DNA of 64,000 nucleotides. Origin: JAGIBJ01 sp032119595. Its GTDB lineage: Bacteria > Actinomycetota > Thermoleophilia > Solirubrobacterales > Solirubrobacteraceae. The stretch lies in assembly GCA_032119595.1 (NCBI GenBank), contig JAUMBQ010000001.1, forward strand, positions 186,001 to 250,000, given 5' to 3'. The stretch's first letter is position 1. The number at the start of each line of letters is the position of its first letter. Positions 9,314 through 17,724 of the stretch are shown here, one piece after another. The notes below the pieces were generated by a model, which worked only from the letters and a program-made list of their open reading frames with translations, did not search any database and was not told where the DNA came from. Made by a program: the position numbers and the translations under genes.

Positions 9314-9347
9314 AGAGGTGCCAGGCAGACTAACGGAACTCCTCGAT

Positions 9348-9366
9348 GCGTGACGGCTCGTCACGC
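9348..9366. terminator. Inverted repeat between the secreted-protein gene and tRNA-Pro
   Basis: GCGTGACG and CGTCACGC form a perfect 8-bp stem with a 3-base loop, about 80 bp after the stop of the minus-strand secreted protein and 35 bp before the tRNA 5' end. It may be a terminator without a T-run, or part of the tRNA promoter region. Confidence 0.35.
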
Positions 9367-9448
9367 TTCAAGGTCGCGCCTGCGCCAAGAATCCCCCGCG
9401 AAACCAGGCGACGAGCCGGATTCCTGCGCGTCTCGCGAACCCGTGGGT

Positions 9449-10954
9449 TCAGCCGCCGCACACCTCCAGTGAGGTCGTGATCGTGCGCTGCTTGGTGAGG
9501 GTCTTGCCCTTCTTCGTGAAGCGGTGCGTGATCGTCGCCTTCACGGGGAGCGTCGCGCCCGCCTCAGACTTCTTGGGCACGGTGAACGTCGCAGCGAATT
9601 GCTTCTTCTCGTCGGTCACCTTCTGCTTTCCGAGCGTGAAGACCACCTTGATGACCTTGCCCTTGCCCTGTCCGCCGACCGTCAGGACGGTCTTGCCGCC
9701 GGGCAGCACGCAGCTGCCCTCGAGGTTGAGCCCCGTGGTCAGGCCGTCCTTCGAGATGCTGAACGTCCGACGCGGTGAGGTTGCGTCGCGCACGGAACTC
9801 GTCGATGCGGCGACGATCGCGCCGCTCCTGGTCCAGACCGCGAGGCCGTCGCCGGCATCGTCGCGGGCGACGTTCAGGTCGAAGAAGATCTCGTCGGAGA
9901 CCGCGATGGTCTTCGTCTCCCAGCCCGTGCCATCCTCCGACATCGAGACGCGCAGGCCGGTGCCGTTCTCGCGGTAGCCGAGGATCAGTTTCCCGCCGGG
10001 CGACATGTACTGGTCGTCGAGGTAGGTCGTGACGGCGGGCTGCTCGGGGTTGACGATCACCGGGTCGCCCCACACGCCGCTGCCCTCAAACTCGCGGGAC
10101 ACCAGACGGCCGTCGGACTTGCGGTTGTACGAGAGGTACGTCTTGTCGGCGCCGCCCGCGACCGTGGCGTCGCTGCCGCCGTCGACGATCGTCGGCGCAC
10201 TCCACGAAGCCTGGTTGCCGAGGTTGGCGTTCGGACCGGTGTTCCACGAGTAGACGTTCTCGCCGGTGTCGCTCACCGCGACGGTGACCGGGCCGAACGG
10301 CGCGATGCGGGTGCCGCCCTGGAAGTGGAAGTTCGGGAGGCCTCCCGGGTCGAGTTGGGCGAAGGTCTCGTCGGTCGCGCCACTGCCGTCGATCGGCGAT
10401 GAGTAGGCAAAGAGCGCGGTGTTGAACGACGCAAAGCCGATCGTGCCGGGCTGGGGACCGAGAATCGGCCGGGACGGGTTCGTGCCGACGCCGCGCCGAT
10501 GGAGCTGCACGGGGCCCGTGAAGGTGGTGCCGTTGTCGGTCGAGGTCCAGAGCCACGTGTGGTGGAGGGTCGAGTTGGTGTCGACCAGGTACTTCTGCAT
10601 CGCGATGTAGAGGGTGCCGGTGGCCGGATCGCGGAGCACCCATGGCGTCTCCGGAACGGCCTCACCGGACGGACCGGAGAACGGCAGCAGCGTCTTCTTG
10701 GCGCACGTGACGCCGGTGGGCGTGACGCCGGTGGGCGTGGCCGTTGCCTTGGTCACCTGGCAGTAGACGACGAGCCTGGAGCCCTCGTCCTGGAACGCGA
10801 CGTGGAACACGCCGGTCGGCCCGGCCGTCACGGTTGGCCGGCCCTCGGTCACGTTGCCGATGATGCTCGGCGTTCCGGCTTGCGCGGCGGGTGCAAGCGC
10901 GGCGGCCGCCGCCAGCGCACCGACCCCCAATCCCAGCAGGCGTGGTCGGTGCAT
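9449..10954 (-). CDS. Secreted protein of unknown function, propeller-like body with Ig-like C-terminal domain
   Basis: The N-terminus starting at the ATG at 10954 is a clear Sec signal peptide (MHRPRLLGLGVGALAAAAA..., cleavage near AQA-GT). GGGA lies six bases upstream; ATG 10966 or TTG 10978 are alternative starts. The ~360-residue body has sialidase/propeller-like short strands (LWTSTDNGTTFTGP, MSEDGTGWETKTIAVS) but no catalytic motif I recognise. The last ~100 residues form a Lys-rich Ig-like domain with cysteines near both ends (SCVLPGGKTVLTVGG, LEVCGG). It carries a VTPTG duplication encoded by a 15-bp repeat near 10706-10739. Not recognised beyond this; likely an exported surface or extracellular protein. 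Confidence 0.75.
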   Translation of the reverse strand: MHRPRLLGLGVGALAAAAALAPAAQAGTPSIIGNVTEGRPTVTAGPTGVFHVAFQDEGSRLVVYCQVTKATATPTGVTPTGVTCAKKTLLPFSGPSGEAVPETPWVLRDPATGTLYIAMQKYLVDTNSTLHHTWLWTSTDNGTTFTGPVQLHRRGVGTNPSRPILGPQPGTIGFASFNTALFAYSSPIDGSGATDETFAQLDPGGLPNFHFQGGTRIAPFGPVTVAVSDTGENVYSWNTGPNANLGNQASWSAPTIVDGGSDATVAGGADKTYLSYNRKSDGRLVSREFEGSGVWGDPVIVNPEQPAVTTYLDDQYMSPGGKLILGYRENGTGLRVSMSEDGTGWETKTIAVSDEIFFDLNVARDDAGDGLAVWTRSGAIVAASTSSVRDATSPRRTFSISKDGLTTGLNLEGSCVLPGGKTVLTVGGQGKGKVIKVVFTLGKQKVTDEKKQFAATFTVPKKSEAGATLPVKATITHRFTKKGKTLTKQRTITTSLEVCGG

Positions 10955-11019
10955 ACGCAGTCCCATGGCACCACTCAACCACGCGGGCCCGGCGTCATCC
11001 GAAGATCATCAACCAAGCG

Positions 11020-11050
11020 AAAAACCCCCGGCATCCCAAACGCCGGGTGG
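11020..11050 (-). terminator. Rho-independent terminator-like hairpin reading leftward
   Basis: On the minus strand, CCCGGC and GCCGGG pair around a 9-base loop and are followed by GGTTTTT (A-run 11020-11024 on the plus strand). No minus-strand protein gene lies immediately upstream of it: the next gene at higher coordinates (Nif3-like) is on the plus strand. It sits in the 5' leader of the secreted-protein gene, so it would act as an attenuator or end a small RNA. Confidence 0.5.
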
Positions 11051-11173
11051 GAGCGAAACTCGACAGCGAGAAGCCCGGCTGCCAACGCTGAGCGGCCAGA
11101 ATCTGTCGCCCCAACAACACCTTTTGGCCGTTCACGCTCGGGCCAGCGCTGAGCGGCCGGTACCGTCTGCTCC

Positions 11174-11947
11174 GTGCCGATCTCCAAGCCGACGCCCCGC
11201 GACGCGATCGTCGCCTACCTCGACGAGCTGCTGGAGCCGGCGCGCTTTGAGGACTACGGCCCGAACGGGCTCCAGGTGCCCGGCCGTGAAGAGGTGCGGA
11301 CGGTCGTGACGGGTGTGAGCGCGAACCGCGCGCTGATCGAGACCGCCGTCGCGCTTGAGGCCGATCTCCTGCTCGTGCACCACGGCCTGTTCTGGGGCGC
11401 CAAGCAGACCGGGATCGACCACATCATGGCCGGCCGTCTGCGCCCGCTCTTCAAGAACGACATCAGCCTCGTCGCCTACCACCTGCCGCTCGATGCCCAC
11501 CCCGAGGTCGGCAACAACGCACTCATTGCTGACGCCCTGGAGCTGACGGGCCGGCAGTCGTTTGCGCCGCACGGCGGCCAGCCGCTCGGGATCGCCGGCT
11601 CCTTGCCCGGCGAGGGGCTCGACCCGGACGCGTTCGCGGCCCTGGTCGGCCAGATCTGCCAGACGCCGCTGACGTTCCTGCACGGCCCCGAGCGGGTCCG
11701 CACGGTCGGCGTGGTGTCCGGCGGTGCCGGCGATGACGTGCATGCCGCAGCCGCGATGGGCCTCGACGCCTTCATCACGGGCGAGGCCGAGGAGCGCTCC
11801 CAGGGCGCGGCCGAGGAGGAAGGCATCCACTTCGTCGCGGCCGGGCACCACGCGACCGAGCGGTTCGGCGTCCGGCGCCTCGGCGACCTCCTCGCACACC
11901 AATTCGGCGTCGCCCACCACTTCGTAGATATCGAGAACCCGGTCTAG
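11174..11947 (+). CDS. Nif3-like dinuclear metal-centre protein (YbgI/YqfO family)
   Basis: 257 residues from a GTG start. Family motifs are present: YGPNGLQVPG, the metal-binding VHHGLFWG, VAYHLPLDAHPEVGNN, and the C-terminal GEAEERSQ ... FVAAGHHATERFG that supplies His/Glu ligands. The family forms hexameric rings with two metals per subunit; some members act as GTP cyclohydrolase-like or metal-chaperone proteins, but a definite role is not established. It stands alone, divergent from the secreted-protein gene. Confidence 0.92.
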   Translation: MPISKPTPRDAIVAYLDELLEPARFEDYGPNGLQVPGREEVRTVVTGVSANRALIETAVALEADLLLVHHGLFWGAKQTGIDHIMAGRLRPLFKNDISLVAYHLPLDAHPEVGNNALIADALELTGRQSFAPHGGQPLGIAGSLPGEGLDPDAFAALVGQICQTPLTFLHGPERVRTVGVVSGGAGDDVHAAAAMGLDAFITGEAEERSQGAAEEEGIHFVAAGHHATERFGVRRLGDLLAHQFGVAHHFVDIENPV

Positions 11948-12044
11948 CGACCACGTTGGCGGTCGCGGGGCAGCACCGGCCGATCCGGCACTACTTCCCG
12001 GTGCGACGGCGCGCCATCGTCGGCGCCACCCAACGTGCCCCAAG

Positions 12045-12066
12045 GTGACTCGCGTCACGGTAGGAT
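12045..12066 (+). promoter_or_regulatory. Palindrome and -10-like box upstream of the acyl-CoA synthetase gene
   Basis: GTGACtcgcGTCAC (12045-12058) is a perfect inverted repeat followed two bases later by TAGGAT (12061-12066), a plausible -10 box ~80 bp before the ATG. The same GTGAC-N4-GTCAC pattern occurs at 24841-24854 upstream of the MscS gene. Confidence 0.4.
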
Positions 12067-12144
12067 CCGGCGGCATCGCGCGCCCGCCCGGACTGCCCGG
12101 ACCCGGCGCCGATTTCGCCCACGGATCCAGAGGTTCTCACCCGC

Positions 12145-13926
12145 ATGACCACACCGACCGGCACCGGTTCCTTGACGATCGCGGACCTTCTCCCGAAGGC
12201 CGCTGCGCTGTACGGGGCTCAGTCTGCAACGTCCTTCAAGAACGGCGATGCCTGGCAGCAGAACAGCTACAGCGAGCTGCTGGCGGACTCTGAGGCCGTC
12301 GGTCGCGGTCTGATCGCCCTGGGCGTGGCGGCGGGCGACCGTGTCTGCATCCTGGCCAACACGCGCCGTGAATGGACGGTCGCTGACCTCGGTGGCGCTG
12401 CGGCCGGCGTCGTCGTCGTGCCGATCTACCAGACCAATTCGCCGAAAGAGTGCGAATGGGTCGTGTCCGACTCCCAGGCCGTGGCGATCTTCGTCGAGAA
12501 CGCCGAGCAGGCCGCCAAGATCGCTGCCGTCCGCGAGCAGCTCCCCGCCCTCAAGCACGTCATCGTGATGGTCGGCGAGGCCGAGGGCGCGATCACGCTC
12601 GCCGAGCTGATCGCCGGTGGCGAGTCGGTCGATGTCGCCGAACTCCACGCGCGTACCGCTGCCGTCAAGCCGGAAGACAACTACACGATCATCTACACGT
12701 CGGGCACCACCGGCCCGCCGAAGGGCTGCGTGCTCACGCACGCCAACTACCGGGCGATCGTCTCCAGCGCGCTGGAGAGTGGCCTCGTCACCGACGAGGA
12801 CACCACCTCCGACAACATCGCGTACCTGTTCCTCCCCCTTGCGCATTCGTTCGCGCGGCTGATCCAGCTTGCGGTGCTCGACGCGGGCGCCGTGCTCGCG
12901 TACTACGGCGGCGACACGAAGGCGGTGATCGGCGAGATCCAGGAGGTCAAGCCGGCGCTGCTGCCGTCCGTGCCGCGCATCTTCGAGAAGCTCTACACCG
13001 TCGCGATCCAGATGGCTGGCGAGGAGACCGTTGCGAAGGCGACGCAGGTTGGCCTGAAGGTCCAGGAACTCCAGGCTGCGGGCCAGCCGATCCCAGCCGA
13101 GCTGCAGGCGGGCTACGACGAACTCGAGGGCCGCCTTTACGGCCTCGTACGCGGCCTGTTCGGTGGCCGTCTGCGCCGCGCGATCACCGGCGCCGCACCG
13201 CTGGGCGTCGACGTGATCTCGTTCTTCACGGCGTGCGGCGTGCCGCTGATGCAGGGCTACGGCATGACCGAGACGGCCACGGCGACGTCGTGCTGCTCGC
13301 CCGAGGAGAACCGCCTTGGCAGCGTCGGCAAGCCGCTGCCGGGCGTCGAGGTCAAGACCGCTGAGGACGGCGAGCTGCTCGTGCGCGGCCAGAACGTGTT
13401 CAAGGAGTACTTCCGCAACGAGGAGGCCACCAAGGAGACGATCACCGACGGCTGGCTCCACACCGGCGACCTCGCGAAGATCGACGAAGACGGCTACATC
13501 TTCATCACCGGCCGCAAGAAGGACATCATCATCACGGCTGGTGGAAAGAACATCACCCCGGCCAACATCGAGGCCGAACTCAAGCTCAGCCCGATCATCT
13601 CCCAGGCCGTGATGCATGGCGACCGCCGCGCCTACCCCGTCGCCCTGATCACGCTCGATCCGGAGACGGCGCCGCAGTGGGCGGAGCAGAATGGCCTGCC
13701 GACCGATCTCGCCGAGCTCGCGAAGGATCCGAAGACCATCGCCGAGGTGCAGCGCGTCCTGGATGCCGCGAACGCGAACTACGCGCCGGTCGAGCAGATC
13801 AAGAAGTTCACGATCCTCCCGGCCGACTTCACCCAGGAGACGGGCGAGCTCACGCCGACCTTGAAGGTCAAGCGCAACGTCGTGGAGCAGATGTACGCCG
13901 AGCAGCTCGACGCGCTCTACGCGTAG
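12145..13926 (+). CDS. Long-chain acyl-CoA synthetase (AMP-forming, FadD15-like)
   Basis: 593 residues. The AMP-binding P-loop is YTSGTTGPPKG (about residues 184-194). The A5 motif is QGYGMTETAT. The adenylate motif is DGWLHTGDLAKIDEDGYIFITGRKKDIIITAGGKNI, with the hinge Asp and the GRKKD lid, and the C-terminal lysine region (LTPTLKVKRNVV) is complete. It activates fatty acids to acyl-CoA at the membrane face for lipid synthesis or beta-oxidation; chain length is inferred from similarity to FadD15-type proteins. It is transcribed alone between two plus-strand genes and followed by a strong hairpin. Confidence 0.93.
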   Translation: MTTPTGTGSLTIADLLPKAAALYGAQSATSFKNGDAWQQNSYSELLADSEAVGRGLIALGVAAGDRVCILANTRREWTVADLGGAAAGVVVVPIYQTNSPKECEWVVSDSQAVAIFVENAEQAAKIAAVREQLPALKHVIVMVGEAEGAITLAELIAGGESVDVAELHARTAAVKPEDNYTIIYTSGTTGPPKGCVLTHANYRAIVSSALESGLVTDEDTTSDNIAYLFLPLAHSFARLIQLAVLDAGAVLAYYGGDTKAVIGEIQEVKPALLPSVPRIFEKLYTVAIQMAGEETVAKATQVGLKVQELQAAGQPIPAELQAGYDELEGRLYGLVRGLFGGRLRRAITGAAPLGVDVISFFTACGVPLMQGYGMTETATATSCCSPEENRLGSVGKPLPGVEVKTAEDGELLVRGQNVFKEYFRNEEATKETITDGWLHTGDLAKIDEDGYIFITGRKKDIIITAGGKNITPANIEAELKLSPIISQAVMHGDRRAYPVALITLDPETAPQWAEQNGLPTDLAELAKDPKTIAEVQRVLDAANANYAPVEQIKKFTILPADFTQETGELTPTLKVKRNVVEQMYAEQLDALYA

Positions 13927-13936
13927 GGCCCGCTGG

Positions 13937-13962
13937 TCCCGGCCCGCGCTCGCGGGCCGGGA
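13937..13962 (+). terminator. Terminator hairpin after the acyl-CoA synthetase gene
   Basis: TCCCGGCCCGCG is followed after two bases by its exact reverse complement CGCGGGCCGGGA, giving an 11-12 bp all-GC stem 10 bp after the stop codon. Only TT follows, so it is a T-poor terminator of the kind common in high-GC genomes. Confidence 0.6.
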
Positions 13963-14044
13963 TTGCTGCGCATTGTAGCCTGGCGCGACGCGCTGAGCTG
14001 GCGACGCACTGCGGGCTAAAACGCGCCGGAGCGCGGTTGGCGGC

Positions 14045-15406
14045 GTGGCGCGCCTGCCCGCTCGATACGGTTCCCCGGTGCGCCGCTCTCTGCTCCGCGG
14101 AACTCTTGTCGTCGGCCTGCTCGCAGGCGGGGCGACCGCACCGGCCGTCGCCCGGGCCGGATCGCTGGAGCAAACGCAGAAGACGCTGCGGACGATCGTC
14201 CAGGGCATGCCAGGCGCGACCAGCGTGTACGCGCGGGAGGCCGCGACGAACACGGTCCTCGTGTCGCGGGCGCCGACGACCAAGCGGATCCCGGCGTCGG
14301 TGACGAAGCTCTTCACCACGTCCACGGCGCTGATGCTCGATGGTCCGACGACGAAGCTCTCCACCGAGCTGCTGACGACCGGCGAGGTCGACGGCGAGGG
14401 TGTGTTGCACGGCGACCTCGTGCTGCGAGGAGCCGGCGACCCGGCTTTTCGGCTCGACCAGATCGTCGAGCTCGCCGATGCTGCCGTCAGCGAAGCGGGC
14501 ATCAAGAAGATCGACGGGAAGCTCCGAGCCGACCTGGCCGGTTGGACGTCGCAGCAGGGCACGTCGCTCACCGGCGGCGCCTACAACCGCGAAATCGGTG
14601 GCCGGATCGGATCGCTCGTGACGCTGCGCGGTTACGCCTCGGCGTCGGTCACGGACCCGGCCCGGCAGGTGCTCGTGCGGCTCCGCGACGCGATGAAGGC
14701 GCGCGGGCTGAGCGGCACGGTCGCGTTCGGCGCGTCGGCTCCGGCTGGCCCGGACGCCGAGGTGATCGCCACGGCCCTGTCGCCGACGATGCAGCAGCTC
14801 GCCGCGGCGACGAATGCCCCGTCCGACAACTTCTACGCGGAGATGCTGCTCCGCGGCGCCGGCGCCCGCCATGGCGCAGCGGGCACGACGGCAGCCGGCT
14901 TGGCGACCCAGCGCGAGACCCTTGGGGCGCTCGGCGTCTTCCCCACACTCGCGGACGGCTCAGGCCTCTCGCGCGGCAATCGCGTGGCGCCGACGACGAT
15001 CGTGAAGCTCCTGGATCAGATGGCCGGCCGCCCGGAGGGCGCGGCGCTGCGCGCCGGCATGGCGCTCGCCGCGAACACCGGCACGGTCGCGAGCCGCATG
15101 CGCGGCACGGCCGCCGCGGGCCGCTGCCGCGTGAAGACCGGTACCCTCTCCAACGTCTCCGCCCTCGCCGGCTGGTGCACCACCGTCGGCAAACGCAGCG
15201 TGAGCTTCGCGATCTTGATGAACAACGTCTCGGTCGCCGCCGCCCGAGCCCGCCAAGACCGCGTGGCCTCCGCCATCGCCAGCTGGAGCGACCCGGTCAA
15301 GACCGTCATCGAGCCCGTCGAGCCGGCAGCCACCACGCCCGCCGGGACGACACCGGCCACCGCGCCGACCGCAACGACGCCAACCGCGTCAAGCGGCGGC
15401 GTCTGA
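14045..15406 (+). CDS. dacB: D-alanyl-D-alanine carboxypeptidase/endopeptidase, PBP4-type (peptidase S13)
   Basis: 453 residues from GTG 14045; GTG 14078 is an alternative that starts right at the signal peptide (RRSLLRGTLVVGLLAGGATA). The three penicillin-binding motifs are intact: SxxK as ASVTK (Ser85, Lys88), SxN as SDN in APSDNFYAEM, and KTG in RVKTGTLS. It trims and hydrolyses peptidoglycan cross-links outside the membrane. The last ~30 residues are a Thr/Pro/Ala-rich tail ending ASSGGV, a likely flexible cell-wall linker. It is convergent with the DUF3037 gene. Confidence 0.93.
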   Translation: MARLPARYGSPVRRSLLRGTLVVGLLAGGATAPAVARAGSLEQTQKTLRTIVQGMPGATSVYAREAATNTVLVSRAPTTKRIPASVTKLFTTSTALMLDGPTTKLSTELLTTGEVDGEGVLHGDLVLRGAGDPAFRLDQIVELADAAVSEAGIKKIDGKLRADLAGWTSQQGTSLTGGAYNREIGGRIGSLVTLRGYASASVTDPARQVLVRLRDAMKARGLSGTVAFGASAPAGPDAEVIATALSPTMQQLAAATNAPSDNFYAEMLLRGAGARHGAAGTTAAGLATQRETLGALGVFPTLADGSGLSRGNRVAPTTIVKLLDQMAGRPEGAALRAGMALAANTGTVASRMRGTAAAGRCRVKTGTLSNVSALAGWCTTVGKRSVSFAILMNNVSVAAARARQDRVASAIASWSDPVKTVIEPVEPAATTPAGTTPATAPTATTPTASSGGV

Positions 15407-15441
15407 GGCAGGCGCCCGCCACTAGACGCCGCCGGCACCGT

Positions 15442-15828
15442 TTACAGCCGCACGTAGCGGTCCACCAGCCGCTCGAGGGCCTCGGCGGGGTCGTCGCACA
15501 GACCCACGTGGACGGGCGAAGCCTGCAGGATCGTGTTGGACGGCGCGGCGAGGAAGCCGAAGCGGTCGCCGGTGCTCATGCCTGCCACGCGGCCGGCGCT
15601 TGGGTCGCCAGCGGCGACGCGCTCCAGGCCCGCGAGCTGGATGCGGAGTTCGTCGAGATCTAGGTCTGGGGCGAACGCTCGGAGTCGGTCCTCGTCGATC
15701 ACCAGTTCGAGCCCGAGGTAGTCGTGGCGGCGACTGAAGACGGCCGCGCCCACGTTGATCTGCTCGCCGCGTTCGATCCTTGGCACCACGCGCAGAATCG
15801 TCCAGCTGTACGCCTCGCGCTCGCTCAT
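15442..15828 (-). CDS. DUF3037 family protein
   Basis: 128 residues. The family pattern is visible: YSWTILRVVPRIERGEQINVGAAVF at the N-terminus and LDLDELRIQLAGLERVAAGDP in the middle. Function is unknown. It overlaps the upstream HipA-like kinase gene by 4 bp (15825-15828), so the two proteins are co-translated and probably work together. Confidence 0.85.
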   Translation of the reverse strand: MSEREAYSWTILRVVPRIERGEQINVGAAVFSRRHDYLGLELVIDEDRLRAFAPDLDLDELRIQLAGLERVAAGDPSAGRVAGMSTGDRFGFLAAPSNTILQASPVHVGLCDDPAEALERLVDRYVRL

Positions 15829-16781
15829 GCGTCGCCCTTGGCCTCAGCGTCGGCATCCGGCACGGCGTGCCCGGTATCAGCCTCGGCCGTAGCACCCTTG
15901 CTCTTCGACGACTCCGACGACTCCGGCGCCTTCGGCGCGCCTACCCGTGGACCCAGCCCGAGCCGCGCGCCCGGCCCGCGGGGCAACCCGCCCGTGCCCG
16001 GCCCCGTGCTGGCCGACCCCGTGATCGCCAGCCCATCCGACTCGTCCAGGAAGCGCTGCACGACCCCAACGCGCGCCGCAAGGTACCCGGCGTAGTCGTG
16101 CTCACCGACCCACTCGGCTGGCACCTGCCCCACGACGGCCGCGAGCATCGCCTCCGTGAGCAGCGGTGCCAGGCGCTCGTGCGCCGCTTGCAGCGTGTCG
16201 AGTCGCGCAGCCGGGTCGTCGCCGAGGAGCGGCAGGAGCACGTGGTCGGCGATCTGCGGAAACGGCCGGTCGGCCTCCCCCGGCCCGAGCGTCGCCGCAT
16301 GCTGGCGGTAGAGCGCCGCGCCATGGTCGATCAGCCAAAGATGGCCATGCCACCAGAGCAGGTTCGGATTGCGGGGCGTGCGATCGACGTTCGTGGTGAG
16401 CAGATCGAGCCAAACGACTGCGGCCGCCTCCTCGACGGGCACGGCGCGGTCGGCGTGCACCGCGAACGGCAGCGACGCCGGGAGGAAGTCAAGGCCGACA
16501 TTGTCGCCCACCGACCCGCGCAGCAACGCCTGGATCTCGGGATCGGGCTCGGCGCGGCCAATCGCGTCGTCGAGATCCAAGAGCGCGAGATCCGGCACGC
16601 GCATGCCGAGCGCTCGGGCCAACTCGCCGACGACGATCTCCGACACGAGCGCGCGCACACCCTGCCCGGCGCCGCGCAACTTGACGACGTAGAGGCCGTC
16701 GTCGTCAACCTCCACCAGCCCTGGGAGCGAGCCGCCCTCGCGCAGCGGCTCGACGTACCGGGTAATGCGGTGGCGATCCAC
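15825..16781 (-). CDS. HipA-like (HipA_2) kinase-fold protein
   Basis: 318 residues. The N-terminal lobe has an ATP-lysine-like segment (GLYVVKLRGAGQGVRALVSE). The catalytic loop TNVDRTPRNPNLLWW resembles the DRHxxN loop of HipA, and LWLIDHGAAL occupies the DFG-equivalent metal site. The last ~55 residues are low-complexity (SESSKSKGATAEADTGH). It is upstream of and overlaps the DUF3037 gene. No HipB-like HTH antitoxin is present, so it is not a standard hipBA module. The phosphorylation target is unknown. Confidence 0.8.
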   Translation of the reverse strand: MDRHRITRYVEPLREGGSLPGLVEVDDDGLYVVKLRGAGQGVRALVSEIVVGELARALGMRVPDLALLDLDDAIGRAEPDPEIQALLRGSVGDNVGLDFLPASLPFAVHADRAVPVEEAAAVVWLDLLTTNVDRTPRNPNLLWWHGHLWLIDHGAALYRQHAATLGPGEADRPFPQIADHVLLPLLGDDPAARLDTLQAAHERLAPLLTEAMLAAVVGQVPAEWVGEHDYAGYLAARVGVVQRFLDESDGLAITGSASTGPGTGGLPRGPGARLGLGPRVGAPKAPESSESSKSKGATAEADTGHAVPDADAEAKGDA

Positions 16782-16791
16782 CGGCCGCAGG

Positions 16792-17181
16792 CTACTTGGC
16801 CTGCGCGAGCTGGATCAGGTTGCCGCAGGAGTCGTCGAACTGGGCGATGATCGCGGGGCCAATGTCCTTCGGCTCGGAGGTGATCTCCACGCCCAGCCCT
16901 TTGAGCCGCTCAACATCCGCCGCGACATCCGTCGACGAGAACGCGGTCGCCGGAATCCCCTGCGCCTTCAGGCCCGCCTGGAAGGTCGACGCGAGCGGGT
17001 TCACGTTCGGCTCCAGCAGCAGCTCCACCGCGCCCGGCGCCTCTGACGACCGCACCGTGAGCCAGCGATGCTCGCCCATCGGGATGTCGGCGCAGAGGGT
17101 GAACCCCACGATGTCGGTGTAGAACGCCAGCGCCTTGGCCTGGTCGTCCACGAACACACTGGTGAAGGCGATCGAGATCAT
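16792..17181 (-). CDS. VOC (glyoxalase/bleomycin resistance-type) family protein
   Basis: 129 residues from ATG 17181; the open frame continues to 17322 but the fold begins at this Met. The pattern ISIAFTSVFVDDQAKALAFYTDIVGF, then GEHRWLTV ... VELLLEPN, and finally IIAQFDDSCGNLIQLAQ is that of a two-beta-alpha-beta-beta-beta VOC module. Members bind a metal and small ligand in a dimer; substrate unknown. It ends 10 bp from the stop of the neighbouring HipA-like gene's upstream region and lies downstream of the GNAT gene. Confidence 0.85.
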   Translation of the reverse strand: MISIAFTSVFVDDQAKALAFYTDIVGFTLCADIPMGEHRWLTVRSSEAPGAVELLLEPNVNPLASTFQAGLKAQGIPATAFSSTDVAADVERLKGLGVEITSEPKDIGPAIIAQFDDSCGNLIQLAQAK

Positions 17182-17224
17182 GGCGTTGACCGTATCGCCG
17201 CAAGCCATGATCGGCCCAAACGGA

Positions 17225-17710
17225 TCAGCCGTCGATGATCGGCCGTTCCCAGAAGTCCATCGGTGCGAAGCCGTCGCCGAACCCGAGCGACGCGTAGAGG
17301 TGGCGCGCCGGGGCATTGTCATGGCGGACCTCGAGGGTCACGGCAGAGCAGCCCTCTGCGGTGGCGTCCTCGATCACGCGCGTGAGCATCGCGCGACCGA
17401 CGCCGCGACCCCGAACCTCGGGAACCACGGCGACGTCATGCACGTTCCAACGCGGCTTCGCCGCAAAGGTCGAATAGCCGACGAACCCAACGACCACCCC
17501 GACGAACGCGCCCGTCGCATCGTCCTGAGCGAGCCAGACTCGCGCCGCCGGGGTCGCGAGCAGCCCCGGGATCATGCTTGCCTTCACGTCGGCACTCAGC
17601 GAGTGCTCCCCGCCCATCGGGTCGCTGGCGTAGCTGTCGATGCAGGCGACGACCCCGGCGGCATGGTTGGCGTCGGCCAAATCGGCGGAGATGACAGTGA
17701 TGGTGCTCAT
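17225..17710 (-). CDS. GNAT family N-acetyltransferase
   Basis: 161 residues. The acetyl-CoA pyrophosphate-binding motif A is clear (VHDVAVVPEVRGRGVGRAMLTRVIEDA, R/QxxGxG/A), and motif B follows (APARHLYASLGF). It transfers an acetyl group to an amine of an unknown small molecule or protein. It lies 14 bp downstream of the BtrH-like gene and may share its transcript. Confidence 0.88.
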   Translation of the reverse strand: MSTITVISADLADANHAAGVVACIDSYASDPMGGEHSLSADVKASMIPGLLATPAARVWLAQDDATGAFVGVVVGFVGYSTFAAKPRWNVHDVAVVPEVRGRGVGRAMLTRVIEDATAEGCSAVTLEVRHDNAPARHLYASLGFGDGFAPMDFWERPIIDG

Positions 17711-17724
17711 GACGACTCGGTCGG

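Noticed and set aside
12055..14571. 838-residue open frame on the minus strand
   Set aside because: It is antisense to the acyl-CoA synthetase and dacB genes, both of which have full motifs; its Arg/Gly/Leu-rich translation has no domain.
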